Shown here piece after piece: positions 46,201 to 56,219 of a stretch of 64,000 bases of DNA (the stretch's first letter is position 1; each line of letters starts with the position of its first letter). The translations under genes were made by a program, and so were the position numbers. The notes under the pieces are model-generated. The model searched no databases. It was not told the DNA's origin and was given only the letters and a program-made list of their open reading frames with translations. The DNA lies in contig JASXTE010000013.1 of assembly GCA_030280995.1 (NCBI GenBank), positions 9,641,001 to 9,705,000 on the forward strand. The letters run 5' to 3'. Source of the DNA: Hemileia vastatrix. Taxonomy: Eukaryota > Basidiomycota > Pucciniomycetes > Pucciniales > Zaghouaniaceae.

Positions 46201-46624
46201 ATTGCTAATTCAACAATTGAATTCTACTATGGAAAAGATAGCCAGTTTGGGAAAATTGATGATCTTTTCAGGTCAAAGGAAGAGAATGATGAAATATATT
46301 TAATAGTAAGTCCTTTCAAAGAGCTCCATCCAGAAGAAACATCAAAAGATCCCTATGAGCTTTTCCCACAAGTGCATTGTCGGTTAGTAAGAGTAGCCAA
46401 AGAAACTCAAATTGTAATTAAGAAAGATGCAATAATTGGACATGCAGCTACTGTTGAGCACAAAAAAGGAATGTTTGGAATCAAAGACAAGGTTGTCACT
46501 GCCATTGGACTGCAGACAGTAGTGAGTGAAAAAATTAATCAAATTTATTTTCTGTTGACTAACATCTTTGTGTTAATTTGGGATTCAGGAAATTTGTAGG
46601 ATTGGTGATGTTTGTAAATGGTGA
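43222..46624 (+). pseudogene. Tnp2-type CACTA transposase, broken
   Basis: The start resembles MPPFFHVCQCQ with a conserved KHQEERNR motif, as in fungal Tnp2 proteins. A cysteine region follows (CCPKCFALYEYNS, LCCNQLF). The core is at 44125-45093 with LYVDWFRPGGNRIGGHQKSVG, MVCMNLPQEDRY, AIIPGPKEP, LRVALFSLIGDIPAIRKLAGFLSH spread over the segment, and DVMHSHMLGN. The frame continues at 45094-45838 and, after a 66-nt intron (45839-45904), to the last exon ending TGG-TGA at 46622-46624 (final intron about 46523-46589). Breaks: TAA near 43650, TGA near 43752, a lost G at about 44127 (SIWKNF motif) and TGA at 45091. A C-terminal exon-like piece follows at 47020-47161. Confidence 0.83.
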
Positions 46625-47019
46625 AAGAAATACATCAATGATCGATTAAAAAATGCAATGCATCCAACTTACCTTATCATAAATCTGTGAACAATTACTT
46701 TGGTTGCTTTTATTGCGAGAGAACACATGCTTTCAATGAGTCATTTTTATCTTAAATGTAAGAATGAAAGAAAGAAAATCATGATAATGAGAAATATGAA
46801 AAAAATTTTACTTAATGAATGATCTTCTTGCTCATTCATCTACTATAAATAGTTTGACCTTCCAACTTTAGCTGATAGCTATATATTATTCACTTTATTT
46901 TTCCACATAAGAACATACACGTTAACAAGACTATATACATAGTAACTTTTTTTACTTTAGCTTTGATAGGTATAAATTTTAACAACTGATTATTTTTCTT
47001 TTATTTTATTTTATTACAG

Positions 47020-47161
47020 CTCATTATGGATGATAATTTTGAAGGGATGTCTGTTGACCCAACTGATTCCGATTTTTTTCCACCTCAACATACTAATACT
47101 GGAAATACTCCACCACCACCTGCTGCTGATCCACCTCCAGATGCATCTCAATCTGTACTGC
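47020..47161 (+). other. Exon-like coding remnant cut by element Q
   Basis: After a pyrimidine-rich TATTACAG acceptor, a frame begins MDDNFEGMSVDP and is Pro-rich (TPPPPAADPPP). It runs into the Q LTR, which supplies a stop. It could be a last exon of Tnp2 or a separate small gene. The interval 46625-47019 has no gene. Confidence 0.4.
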
Positions 47162-47595
47162 TGTAGACAATCCTATAGTACTAGCTATAGGCCTCGACCA
47201 AGGGAGTTGGAGAAAAACCAGAGAGAAAATCCCCTGTCCCTTTAGAAAAATAGAGTGACATTTACTTGCTAAAGTAAGTTGGTTCCTGTTTTGCTAAAGC
47301 TCCTGTTTAACACACTTGACTGCTTGATGAGCCAAGAAAGTAGTCCCCAGATAGACTACCAGACCAAAGAACTGAAATGTAGAACAAAGTCCACACCAGA
47401 GACAGCAAAGATACTTGATGTAGGCTGCAAATCTACACCAGAGACAGCAATAATACTTGCTATAGCTTGCAAGACTATAACAGAGAAAACAGTTGCCAAA
47501 GTTAAGTTAAATGAAGAACTCACTTGCAACAAACACAGCCAATTGTGGCCAGAAAACAGTGAAAACTGAGTGAGGAACAATGATATCACCTCCGG
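47162..47595 (-). repeat. Q 3' LTR, first part
   Basis: Aligns with R LTR 31100-31530 (CTATAGTACTAGCTATAGGCC, CCTGTCCC, TGAGTGAG). It continues after K at 61152. Confidence 0.8.
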
Positions 47596-48691
47596 TGTGG
47601 TAGCCTAAAGTTTAGTACGGCACCTAAATATGTAAATGGAGTTATTATGGCGTGCAAGATTGGCGTTATTATTTTTTTATTTATAAAAGGGTTTTATTTA
47701 ATTTATTGGAGTTTTAAATATGAAGAAATTGGTCACGAGCAAATGCCTACACAAAAACAATTTATTTTACGGTCTGAAAAATTTATAAGTATCAAGTCAA
47801 GTCACTCTAGAACCTTGGGAAATTTTCCCAGAATTTTTACTATTTTTCTTATATTTTTAAATGAATTATGAAGTTTTATAGAAATATTTACGTTTTCAGA
47901 AATTACTTAACTTCGATGAATTTTCACGGGGTAATTAGAGCTGCGCAGACTACGAAAATTAGTTTGGTATGTAAAGGGGAAGTAGCTCTATTATGTGTAA
48001 TTTTTCTAGATTTTTTATTATAGTTTTAAGGTTCTAATTGAGTCCGGAAGTCCGGATGGACTCCGTTTCGACTCCGTACGGACTCCCTACGGGCTCCGGA
48101 TTGACTCTGGAAGAGCTCTGGAGGGGAAAACTTAGGCACGTGACTAGGAATACTTAAGCACTTCTCAAACTCGAAATTGAGAGGGGGGGACAGATCATAC
48201 AGCTTAATCATTAACCACCACAGTCTCATTTTTTATTACTCAACAAATTAAATAAATTTGTAATACCCTTATAACTTTATATTTTATATATAATATTTTA
48301 GAAATACTACTCAACAATTAAAATAACACTTCATACAGGGTATCTTTAGAAAGGTCTTCATCGCTGGGACTTGATTATTTCTGTCTCATAAAAATTTAAA
48401 TTATTATAAAAACATAAAAGTCAATCTTTTCAGATCTTTCACTGGTACACCTTAATTGTTGTTATCAGTATTTCTTTATCAACAGCCATGATCATTTAAT
48501 CTCAATAAGCATTAATCATTTTAGAGTTTCATTATTTTTTATCAATCAGATCCAAGTAGATTGGTTAGCTTAGTGATTTAGAATTCCCATTTTGTTATTT
48601 TTATTGGAAGGACGGGGTTTTCAGCTAAATCCACACATCTCCTCCGGATTCTGCTTACAGCAAGGCGACTGTAAGAGTTTACCTTACCATA
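47596..48691 (+). repeat. 5' LTR of K
   Basis: 1,096 bp. It contains a GC-rich tandem block of GACTCCG-type units (about 48042-48120), expanded in the other LTR. TG...TA ends. Confidence 0.92.
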
Positions 48692-48693
48692 GT

Positions 48694-48710
48694 TGGCGCC
48701 CAACGTGGGG
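48694..48710 (+). promoter_or_regulatory. Primer binding site of K (tRNA-Lys type)
   Basis: TGGCGCCCAACGTGGGG starts two bases after the LTR. It begins TGG as expected for the CCA end of a tRNA and matches the Lys primer class. Two GCCTGCAAGAGGC hairpins (48764-48776, 48813-48825) lie in the leader before gag. Confidence 0.85.
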
Positions 48711-48868
48711 TTCGATTTCTCTAGCTTTCTTTAAAAGACTTACTTGGATCAAGAACGTTATTAGCCTGCAAGAGGCTTATTTTCCGGAACTCTAATTGGA
48801 TTTTTGTTATTGGCCTGCAAGAGGCTTGTTATTTTATCGATTGTTAACGCTTCTCATTACTTATTGGG

Positions 48869-49936
48869 ATGTCTTCTTCTGCTGTTGCTTCTGGATCTTC
48901 TAACCCTCTTACTCCCTCAGTTAGAATTGTTTCTTGGGATGGCCCAAAGTTTGATGGGGAGGAGGTTAAATGGTTCATTAGCAGGTATGAAGCTGCTGCT
49001 GCTGTTGATGGTGCTTCTCATGTGGACATGGTGAAGCAAGTTAGATTTTTTATTGCTGATAGGGAGGTGGAAAAAGAGGTTATTGCTATGCAGGCATTCA
49101 AGGACAAGGATTGAGTTAAGCTTTCTAAAGCTATGGTTGATAGATGGGGTGTTAGGTTTACTATGATGGACCTCAATAAAATTGTTGGAGACTGGCAAGC
49201 AAAAGGTGGAGTTTCTTCTATGGCTGACTTCAAAAAGCTCTGTGTTCAGTTTGATGAAGTGGTGGAATATCTCATACTGGTGGACGAGTTAGTGCATGAG
49301 AACCAAGCAAAAGATTTGTTTTGGACAGCATGCAGCAGGGATATTCGAATGGACGTCTTGAAGGATCTTTCAAGAAAAGATTTGATGAAGGAACTGCCTA
49401 ATGGTGAGCAGAAACTTCCGGCTCTGGAGGTTATCAAAGAGAACATTCAAGCCCATCTAAAGTTATTAGAGTTGGACAAATATCAAGAGTCATGCACTCA
49501 ATATGTTAGCAAGGTTAGCGAAGTTTTGGCCGAAAACGACGATATTATGGTCAAAGCCCAGGAGGCCAAGAAGGCTCAAATGGGATTACCTGCTGCTAAA
49601 GTTGAGGGTAATGTAGATAATAAGATGGTCGATTACCTGGCCGATTTAACTAAACAATTAAAAATATTTGTTCAAGAAACCCAGAAGACCAACAAGGCCC
49701 CAATCGCTTCTTCGTCGACGTCAACTTCTTATCACTCTAGAGGTTATGAACGTCAAAATTATAATGGCAATAACAACGGTAACCGCTTCCCAGGCAATGG
49801 GAGAAATGGTGGGAATGGTGGTAGTAATGGATATAGAGGTGGCTACGATGAGCCAAAGGTGTGCTCCTATTGTAATAGGAGGGGTCACACAGCAACAGTT
49901 TGTTTTGCTCTTGATAAGGATATGGATGCTGGGTGA
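48869..49936 (+). pseudogene. gag: Gag of element K, one internal stop
   Basis: ATG at 48869. The N-terminal MSSSAVASGSS leads into VRIVSWDGPKFDGEEVKWFISRYEAA, shown here in part. This is a capsid-like start as in other fungal gags. An in-frame TGA at 49112-49114 breaks it; the frame continues at once with LSKAMVDRWGVRF. The C-terminal half has a Gly/Asn-rich linker and a canonical zinc knuckle C-x2-C-x4-H-x4-C (CSYCNRRGHTATVC). The frame ends with TGA at 49934-49936, 12 codons after the knuckle. The same frame then continues into protease, so this stop could be a read-through signal or a mutation. About 355 residues. Confidence 0.85.
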
Positions 49937-51409
49937 GTTTTATTTGATGGTAAAGTTTATAAATTTCCTGATGGTTCGTTCATCAAGCCCAGTGATGGAC
50001 AGTCTCCTTCTGATTTGGTCAGAAGAAGTTTAACGGCTGAAAGGAGAGCCAGATTTGAAGAGGTGACGGATGAAGATGTTAATGCCAAGAGTGGCAAAAA
50101 TGGTAATGGTAATGGTGGTAAAGCTGACAAGGGCAAGGAGAAAGAGGTCAGTAAAGCCACATTTTCTACTTCTTTTGGTGGTTTAGAGCTGGCGACGGTT
50201 GCCCAGGTGGAGGGTAGCTGTATGGCTGGCGAATACGATGTTAATGCTGCTAGAAGAGCATCTGCTACTAAGGCGAAAAGTAGCATTCAGAGCCAATTGA
50301 GGGCTAATCCTGGCAAGGCCAATAACAAAGTGAACCCTTACTCTAAGGACAAGAATTCTAGTGCTCAAACTGCCGCCAACAAATTGAACCCTTACTCTAA
50401 GGACGAATTATATAAAATGCAGAAGGGGATTGCTGATATGGGGCCCCCTAGTTATGGCAAGTTTGATTTAAATGGTGAGCCTATGCCAGATGATGATTCG
50501 GATTCTGAGGAGGACGTACCGTTGGCGTCTCTACCCAGACCAAGTTTTAGCGGTCCCATCCCAATGGAGGGAGTAAGAAGGACTAGCGATGGATCAGGAT
50601 TAGTGCAAGAAGCTGGTGACGGAGTTAGGGTTATAGAAAGTGAAGATGTTATAATGGGGGGTGAAGATGGCTCGGTTGGACCTCAAGAGGTACCCAGGGC
50701 CAAGGTTGTTAAATCAAAGGTCCAGTATGAGCGGCCAGTAGTTTCTGGTCAAGCTAATGCGATGGACGCAGTCTTGAATAGGGTGAATCAACTTCAGATT
50801 CCCTTATCTTTGGGGGAGTTATTTACGATTAGTCCGGCGCTTGCTGAAAAGCAAAAGAAGCATTTGACGAGGCGTCGGGTTTCCACTGGAGAGGTGGAAT
50901 ATATTTGTGAAAATGCTGAAAAGTTTGGGGAAGATGTAGATACGCATTTTTCCGCTCCCCTGGGTTACCTGGTGGTAACTCTTAACGGTAAAGAAGTAAA
51001 GGCCTTGGTCGATTCAGGGTCTCAAATAAAGTTAATTTCATTGGAGCAAGCAACGAGTATAGGCTTGCCAATTAAAAGTGGAACTGGGGGAAACCTCAGA
51101 GGTATTGGAGGGCATGAAACAGAGCTGATGGGTACAGCTGAGCATGTAAGGTTAGGCATTGGTGGATCTGTTGGTAAGTTTCACTTTTATGTGGCCAGAG
51201 GAGCAGTCAAAACTGTTCTTGGGGGTCCTTTTTTGATGGATTTTGAGGCCAGGATAGGGTATCAAGCTGGCATGGGGATTAGTTTGGAGATCACTGGTGA
51301 AGATATGCGGAGGTTACATATGCGGTTAGCGCCTCCTGGAGATGAAGGATGGGAAACACGGCCAGGGATTACTACTCTGTGCCAGTGTTGTGTTTGCACC
51401 AGCATATAA
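49937..51409 (+). CDS. Linker and protease of element K
   Basis: In frame with gag after the TGA. The first 300 residues are acidic and low-complexity (Asn/Lys/Gly repeats, NKVNPYSKD twice). The aspartic protease follows, with active-site LVDSGSQIKLIS at about residue 340 of this segment. A hydrophobic-Gly stretch ILVLGGPFLMDF-like (VLGGPFLMDFEA) closes it. The product would cleave gag-pol. The frame ends at 51409, and a different frame begins at 51453. Confidence 0.8.
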   Translation, partial: VLFDGKVYKFPDGSFIKPSDGQSPSDLVRRSLTAERRARFEEVTDEDVNAKSGKNGNGNGGKADKGKEKEVSKATFSTSFGGLELATVAQVEGSCMAGEYDVNAARRASATKAKSSIQSQLRANPGKANNKVNPYSKDKNSSAQTAANKLNPYSKDELYKMQKGIADMGPPSYGKFDLNGEPMPDDDSDSEEDVPLASLPRPSFSGPIPMEGVRRTSDGSGLVQEAGDGVRVIESEDVIMGGEDGSVGPQEVPRAKVVKSKVQYERPVVSGQANAMDAVLNRVNQLQIPLSLGELFTISPALAEKQKKHLTRRRVSTGEVEYICENAEKFGEDVDTHFSAPLGYLVVTLNGKEVKALVDSGSQIKLISLEQATSIGLPIKSGTGGNLRGIGGHETELMGTAEHVRLGIGGSVGKFHFYVARGAVKTVLGGPFLMDFEARIGYQAGMGISLEITGEDMRRLHMRLAPPGDEGWETRPGITTLCQCCVCTSI

Positions 51410-51452
51410 AACAGACGGCTTCTGGTGAATTATGTTTGTTTGAAAAGGATGG

Positions 51453-53975
51453 ATGCCCTCATTTTTTGGGGTAGCAGGGGCTGATCACTCTAATGTTGTA
51501 ATCTCTCCTCAGGATGAGATCCCAGATTGCAATAGGTCAGCTCACTTGGAGATAATTCAAGTGGATTCTCAATTATTTTCTGTTAATATTACTTTCAAGT
51601 GCAAATACGTTTTGGACTTTTCTATATGTTTGTTGGATTTACCCTGTTTTTCTATTAAATTTAAAAATGGTGAAAATGGCAAAATGGGCCAAATTAGGTT
51701 GGATAAAGGTTGGAAGGGTATGTTTTATGACCTCCAGCAAGAGGGTAAACTGCGAAAATCTCATCAAAACCAAATTAAAAATCTCAGTATAATTAAAACA
51801 CAAAAAAATAATTTTTGTGAAAATTCAATTCCGGACCTCCAGCAAGAGGTTAAACTGCAATTATCTCCTTCTATTACAGACCTCCAGCAAGAGGGTAAAC
51901 TGCGAAAATCTTATCAAAATCCAATAAAAAATCTCAGTATAATTAAAACTCAAAAAAATAATTTTTGTGAAAATTCAATTCCGGTCCTCAAGCAAGAGGT
52001 TAAACTGCCAACTTTTTTTACGGGTGATTTACTGTTGGATAAGGGAAGCAAAGGAGTTGGAAAATCTGTTTATAAATTAGACGAGGGAAAGGAGAAAAGG
52101 GTAAAATTTAAAAATGAAATAAAATATTTTTCTAATTTTTCTTATTCTGATTCTGGCGATGAAGAAGATTCATTTGATGAGAGTTTTAATGGCGATTTTT
52201 TACCTCAAGTTAATTTAGATGTGGACGCAGCCAAATATAAGAAAGTAGCAAATAAAGTTCGACCTATTAATGAACCGCTACCTGCTGAATTAAATCCACC
52301 TTTGAGAAGACCAAGGTTATCAAGAGATCCTTATGAAAGTCCCTTGGTAAAGAATCTGCCTGAATTTTCTGAGACGTCAAGAATCACTTTTGAGAGACTG
52401 GGTGTTGTTAATTTTGGACCTGATGGTTGGTTGTCTGGAGAAGAGAAGAAGTTGTTGTTGGATGTGATGGTCAAGCGAGAGAAGGCCATTGCTTTTGTAG
52501 AAGAGGAGAGGGGTGTGTTGAAGCATTCCTATGGGGAGCCTTACAAGATTCCTGTGGTATGTCATGAACCGTGGCAGCAGAAAACGATTCCTATTCCGGC
52601 TGCATTGAAAGAAGCCTATATTGAAGTTGTCAGAGAACGGATACGCACTGGACTGTATGAGCAATCAACGTCAAGTTATTCTAGTCCGGTATTTTGTATC
52701 AAGAAACCGAATGGCAAGCTTAGAGTTGTTCATGATCTTAGGGAATTAAATAGGGTTACAATAAAGGATGCTGGGATACCACCTAGTGCTGAGGAGTTTG
52801 TTGAAGCGTTTGCAGGGAGAGTGTGTTATGGTTTGGGAGATATTATGGGTGGATATGATGAGAGAGAGTTACATCCGGACTCAAGGCCTCTCACTACATT
52901 CGATACACCACTTGGACGTTTACAGTTAACAAGATTACCTCAAGGAGCAACAAATTTGGTTGCAGTTTATCAAGCTCAGATGGCTTGGATCCTTCAAGAT
53001 GAAATTCCACAATATGCTGGAATCTTTATAGATGATGGAGGAATTAAGGGACCAACAACCGACTATGATAACCAGGTGTTGGAAGAGAATCCCGGGATAC
53101 GCAAATTCATTTGGGAGTTTGCAATTATATTAGAAAGAATCTTGTTTCAAATTGAAGAGGCTGGTTTAACTATTTCAGGTTCAAAATTTTCATGTTGTGT
53201 GCCAGCCTTAGAAATATTAGGCCATGTGGTATGTAGAGAGGGTAGGATTATGTCCAAGAAGAAAGTTAACAAAATTCAGTCCTGGCCAAGACCCAAGAAT
53301 ATGACCGAAGTTAGAGGGTTTTTAGGCGTTTGTGTATATGTTAGAATGTTTATTAAGGACTTTTCTTCATTGGCAGCTCCATTGAGACGGTTAACGAGAA
53401 AGGATGCAGACTGGGAGTGGGATGAAGAGTGTGAGAAGGCGTTTGTGAAGTTGAAGGAGGTTGTGGGGAAGGATTTAGTCCTGCACAAGTTAGATTATGG
53501 AAAAGATGCTGGCAGAATTTATTTAGCAGTTGATTCAAGTCAGGTTGCAGCTGGGGCGGTTTTGTCTCAGATGGATAAAGCTGGTTACATCAGGCCAGTT
53601 AGGTATGAATCTGTAGTATTTACTGAGGTCGAATCAAGATATTCTCAACCAAAATTGGAATTATGTGGTGTGGCAAAAATACTGAAGAAACTTCAGCATA
53701 TTTTGTGGGGGCAACATTTTGAGTTGCAAGTGGATGCGAAATTGTTAATCCAGATGATTAATTCCCCAAGTTTACTGAACGCACCCATGATGAGATGGGT
53801 AGCTTTTATTCAACATTTTTTGTTTGATTTAGTTCATAAGCCTGGCAAAACTTTTACTATGCCAGATGGTTTATCAAGGAGACCACCCACTGAAGAAGAT
53901 TCAGACTCAGAAGAGTTCGATGAAGATATACCTATTATCAAAGCCAGCACTAAAGGAGCTGAAGACTTTCCATAA
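51453..53975 (+). CDS. pol: Reverse transcriptase and RNase H of element K
   Basis: 840 codons from ATG 51453. The first 250 residues are a spacer containing four copies of the peptide DLQQE(G/V)KL or LKQEVKL. Each is encoded by the CCTC/GAGG hairpin repeat, and two of them lie in a tandem duplication of about 150 bp. RT follows: KLRVVHDLRELNRVT, YGLGDIMGGYDE, LTRLPQGATN and the active site GIFIDDGG. Here IDD replaces the usual YxDD (Phe-Ile-Asp-Asp). Then ILGHVVCREGRIMS, RGFLGVCVYVRMFI and RNase H (YLAVDSSQVAAGAVLSQ, PKLELCGVAK). The frame ends in TAA (53973-53975); after it the same frame opens integrase. Confidence 0.88.
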   Translation: MPSFFGVAGADHSNVVISPQDEIPDCNRSAHLEIIQVDSQLFSVNITFKCKYVLDFSICLLDLPCFSIKFKNGENGKMGQIRLDKGWKGMFYDLQQEGKLRKSHQNQIKNLSIIKTQKNNFCENSIPDLQQEVKLQLSPSITDLQQEGKLRKSYQNPIKNLSIIKTQKNNFCENSIPVLKQEVKLPTFFTGDLLLDKGSKGVGKSVYKLDEGKEKRVKFKNEIKYFSNFSYSDSGDEEDSFDESFNGDFLPQVNLDVDAAKYKKVANKVRPINEPLPAELNPPLRRPRLSRDPYESPLVKNLPEFSETSRITFERLGVVNFGPDGWLSGEEKKLLLDVMVKREKAIAFVEEERGVLKHSYGEPYKIPVVCHEPWQQKTIPIPAALKEAYIEVVRERIRTGLYEQSTSSYSSPVFCIKKPNGKLRVVHDLRELNRVTIKDAGIPPSAEEFVEAFAGRVCYGLGDIMGGYDERELHPDSRPLTTFDTPLGRLQLTRLPQGATNLVAVYQAQMAWILQDEIPQYAGIFIDDGGIKGPTTDYDNQVLEENPGIRKFIWEFAIILERILFQIEEAGLTISGSKFSCCVPALEILGHVVCREGRIMSKKKVNKIQSWPRPKNMTEVRGFLGVCVYVRMFIKDFSSLAAPLRRLTRKDADWEWDEECEKAFVKLKEVVGKDLVLHKLDYGKDAGRIYLAVDSSQVAAGAVLSQMDKAGYIRPVRYESVVFTEVESRYSQPKLELCGVAKILKKLQHILWGQHFELQVDAKLLIQMINSPSLLNAPMMRWVAFIQHFLFDLVHKPGKTFTMPDGLSRRPPTEEDSDSEEFDEDIPIIKASTKGAEDFP

Positions 53976-54005
53976 CTCCCCCATGAGGTTAAACTGGCAG
54001 GACTA

Positions 54006-55712
54006 TTGTGTTTAGATTATGGTGTTGATGACCTCCACCAAGAGGATAAACTGGAAAATTGTTTTTATGTTAATAAAGGTGTTGGAAAAGGTGTAGATAA
54101 ATTCGGCAGAGAGGAGGTAGAAGAAGATGTGGTGTATGTAGAGGAAGATGGATTGGTAGTGTGGGATAGTAGTAATTTAAGGAATGGTGTATATGTTGGA
54201 GAATTAGAGAATTTAAATAAAAGGGTGGATAAAGAGAAAGAGGTATTTTCAAATACGGTTTTCGAAGGATCCAAAGGTTCAGAAGAAAAACGTCGACATA
54301 GCTCGATTAAAGATTTATTTAGGGGTCAACAATTATTGGCTCATTCATGTGCAGGTGATATTGGTGATAGAGAAGTCTCTATTGATGTTATATTAATCGA
54401 TTATCAAGATGAAGTCTGGGGTCAGACTGGTTTTTATTTTTTGTTAGTCAAATATTTGTTGACTTTAGAGAGGCCAGAAGAGTGTGAAGTCAATGAATGG
54501 GTGGCAATCAAGAGGAAGTCATCTACGTTTTACCTATCTGGTCGACGTTTAATGAGGAGGAGGTATCCAAATCCTCAAGTAGTTATAACTCAACAGAAGG
54601 GGCAAGAATTAGTTTTGAAATCACTGCATGAAGATCTCGGGCATAGAGGCATTGGTGAAACTTTTAGAAGAATTTCTGATCGATTTTGGTGGCCTGGCAT
54701 GAAGATGGTTGTTAAAAAGTGGGTTCAGTCATGCGAAGAATGTCAAAGACGAAGTTATTTAAGGCCAAAAGAACCTGGACGCGCAACCGGTGAATATATG
54801 CTCTTTGGAAGAGTTAGTTTAGATGCCGTTCATATAAAAGAGGGACCGTATAAATATTTAATTGTGGCCAGAGATGATTTATCTGGTTTGGTAGAGGCAG
54901 CGCCTCTTATTAATTTAACTGCCAAAAATGTGGCAGAATTTTTTTTGAATAATTGGGTATATAGGTATGGGGTGATGAAGTTGGTAATGGTAGATGGAGG
55001 TCCTGAATTTGGGACAGAGTTTAAAGAGGCCGTATTGAAAGTTGGATCAAAGGTTAGGGTAGCAACCCCATATTATCCTGAAGCTGAAGGCATGGTTGAA
55101 AGAGGGCATCAAGTTATTAAGGATGCTTTAGTTAAAATGTGTGGGACAAGTGCCGAAAAGTGGAGGCACTATTTACCTTTAGTTTTATTTGCTGATCGAA
55201 TCACTGCCAAAAAGACGACCGGATTTTCACCTTATGAACTTGTTTTTGGACAGAAAGCAGTTTTACTGGTTGATTTAGAAGCTGAATCATATCTTGGAGT
55301 TGACTGGGACACGGTCAAAACTACTGAAGAATTATTGTGTGCAAGAATGATGCAGCTAGAAAAGAAAGAAGAATATTTAGAAAAGGCATATTCACGGATG
55401 ATGAAGATCAGAAATCAATCAGTCAGATATTGGGATGAGCGGTTGGCACATCGATTAAGGAAACCTTTGAACCCAGGTGATATGGTCTTGGTGTATAATA
55501 GGAGTTTGGAAAGCCAGTGGGGAAAGATGTTTGCAGATAGGTGGAATGGACCGTATAAAATCAAGGAGCAAGTTTCCGGCGGTTCATATGTGCTAGAAGA
55601 GTTGGATGGAGTAGTATTGAAGAAGAGGGTAGCAGCCGATCAAGTGAAACGGTTCTATCCTAGAGGCACCAGGAGTGCCGAATTATTCCTCCGCAATGAG
55701 GATAAACTATGA
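54006..55712 (+). CDS. Integrase of element K
   Basis: 568 codons in the same frame as RT but separated by one TAA. Near the N-terminus is another DDLHQEDKL repeat. The zinc site is H-x3-H ... C-x2-C (HEDLGHRGIGETF to CEECQRR). Catalytic residues are Asp in SLDAVHIKEG, Asp in MVDGGPEFGTEF and Glu in YYPEAEGMVERGH. A C-terminal DRWNGPYKI module and RFYPRGTRS follow, and the last residues LRNEDKL are written by the first CCTC/GAGG repeat of the 3' array. It inserts cDNA into the genome. Alternative starts are possible. If RT and integrase are one polyprotein, the TAA must be a mutation or a leaky stop. Confidence 0.88.
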   Translation: MCLDYGVDDLHQEDKLENCFYVNKGVGKGVDKFGREEVEEDVVYVEEDGLVVWDSSNLRNGVYVGELENLNKRVDKEKEVFSNTVFEGSKGSEEKRRHSSIKDLFRGQQLLAHSCAGDIGDREVSIDVILIDYQDEVWGQTGFYFLLVKYLLTLERPEECEVNEWVAIKRKSSTFYLSGRRLMRRRYPNPQVVITQQKGQELVLKSLHEDLGHRGIGETFRRISDRFWWPGMKMVVKKWVQSCEECQRRSYLRPKEPGRATGEYMLFGRVSLDAVHIKEGPYKYLIVARDDLSGLVEAAPLINLTAKNVAEFFLNNWVYRYGVMKLVMVDGGPEFGTEFKEAVLKVGSKVRVATPYYPEAEGMVERGHQVIKDALVKMCGTSAEKWRHYLPLVLFADRITAKKTTGFSPYELVFGQKAVLLVDLEAESYLGVDWDTVKTTEELLCARMMQLEKKEEYLEKAYSRMMKIRNQSVRYWDERLAHRLRKPLNPGDMVLVYNRSLESQWGKMFADRWNGPYKIKEQVSGGSYVLEELDGVVLKKRVAADQVKRFYPRGTRSAELFLRNEDKL

Positions 55713-56010
55713 TATCAATGAAACTTTATGGATAACTCCGAAATGAGGATAAACTACAATTTTAATGACATTTATGAAATTATATGAATACCTCCGCAAT
55801 GAGGATAAACTATGATATCAATGAAACTTTATGGATAACTCCGAAATGAGGATAAACTACAATTTTAATGACATATATCGAATTTTATACCTCCGCAATG
55901 AGGATAAACTATGATATCTACAAAATTTTATGGATTCTTCCGCAATGAGGATAAACTATGATATCAACAAAATTTTATGATGACCTCTGCAACGAGGATA
56001 AACTATCTTC
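55688..56010 (+). repeat. K array 1: CCTC/GAGG + ATAAACT repeats
   Basis: Seven units of 45-55 bp, such as CCTCCGCAATGAGGATAAAC. Units of two slightly different types alternate. The first overlaps the end of integrase. The same hairpin occurs within pol at 51731, 51836, 51881, 51986 and 54032. Confidence 0.85.
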
Positions 56011-56219
56011 TTTTTATCAAAATACTTTACTATCGTTACACTGTATATGGGCAACAAAACTATGATGAAACTTAACGAAATTCAAGAAGACCTTCTTTGA
56101 AATTTTCAAAAACTTAAATTCTTAAAATATGGGTGAAGATAGTGTTGGGAAAATTTTAAAATTTATTGGAAGAAGTGTTCACAGGGGAACCTTCTTAATT
56201 AAATATTGGCAAGTGTGGG

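Larger units (their letters stand above)
37457..47161 (+). mobile_element. Putative large CACTA element carrying SNF2, an unknown gene and Tnp2 transposase
   Basis: The left end at 37457 reads CACCACAGAAAAAATTGGGG and then a near-palindrome TATTGCTAGTAATA. This is the same architecture as the two CACTA MITEs: CACYACA, a G run, then a palindrome centred on GCTAG. Repeats of GCTGTTGGAAG follow, like subterminal sites. A Tnp2-type transposase, the CACTA superfamily enzyme, lies downstream in the same block. No right end is visible before retroelement Q interrupts at 47162, so the extent is inferred. Stops in both SNF2 and Tnp2 say the element is no longer autonomous. Confidence 0.5.

Noticed and set aside
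47647..47871. Small membrane protein MACKIGVIIFLF at 47647 and 60053
   Set aside because: Lies in both LTRs of K; similarity is explained by LTR identity, no separate support.
54065..54274. Minus-strand frames opposite integrase N-terminus
   Set aside because: Shadows; no conserved motif.
55688..56010. CRISPR-like regular repeats
   Set aside because: Eukaryotic retroelement context; short hairpin units, spacers not unique, no cas genes.
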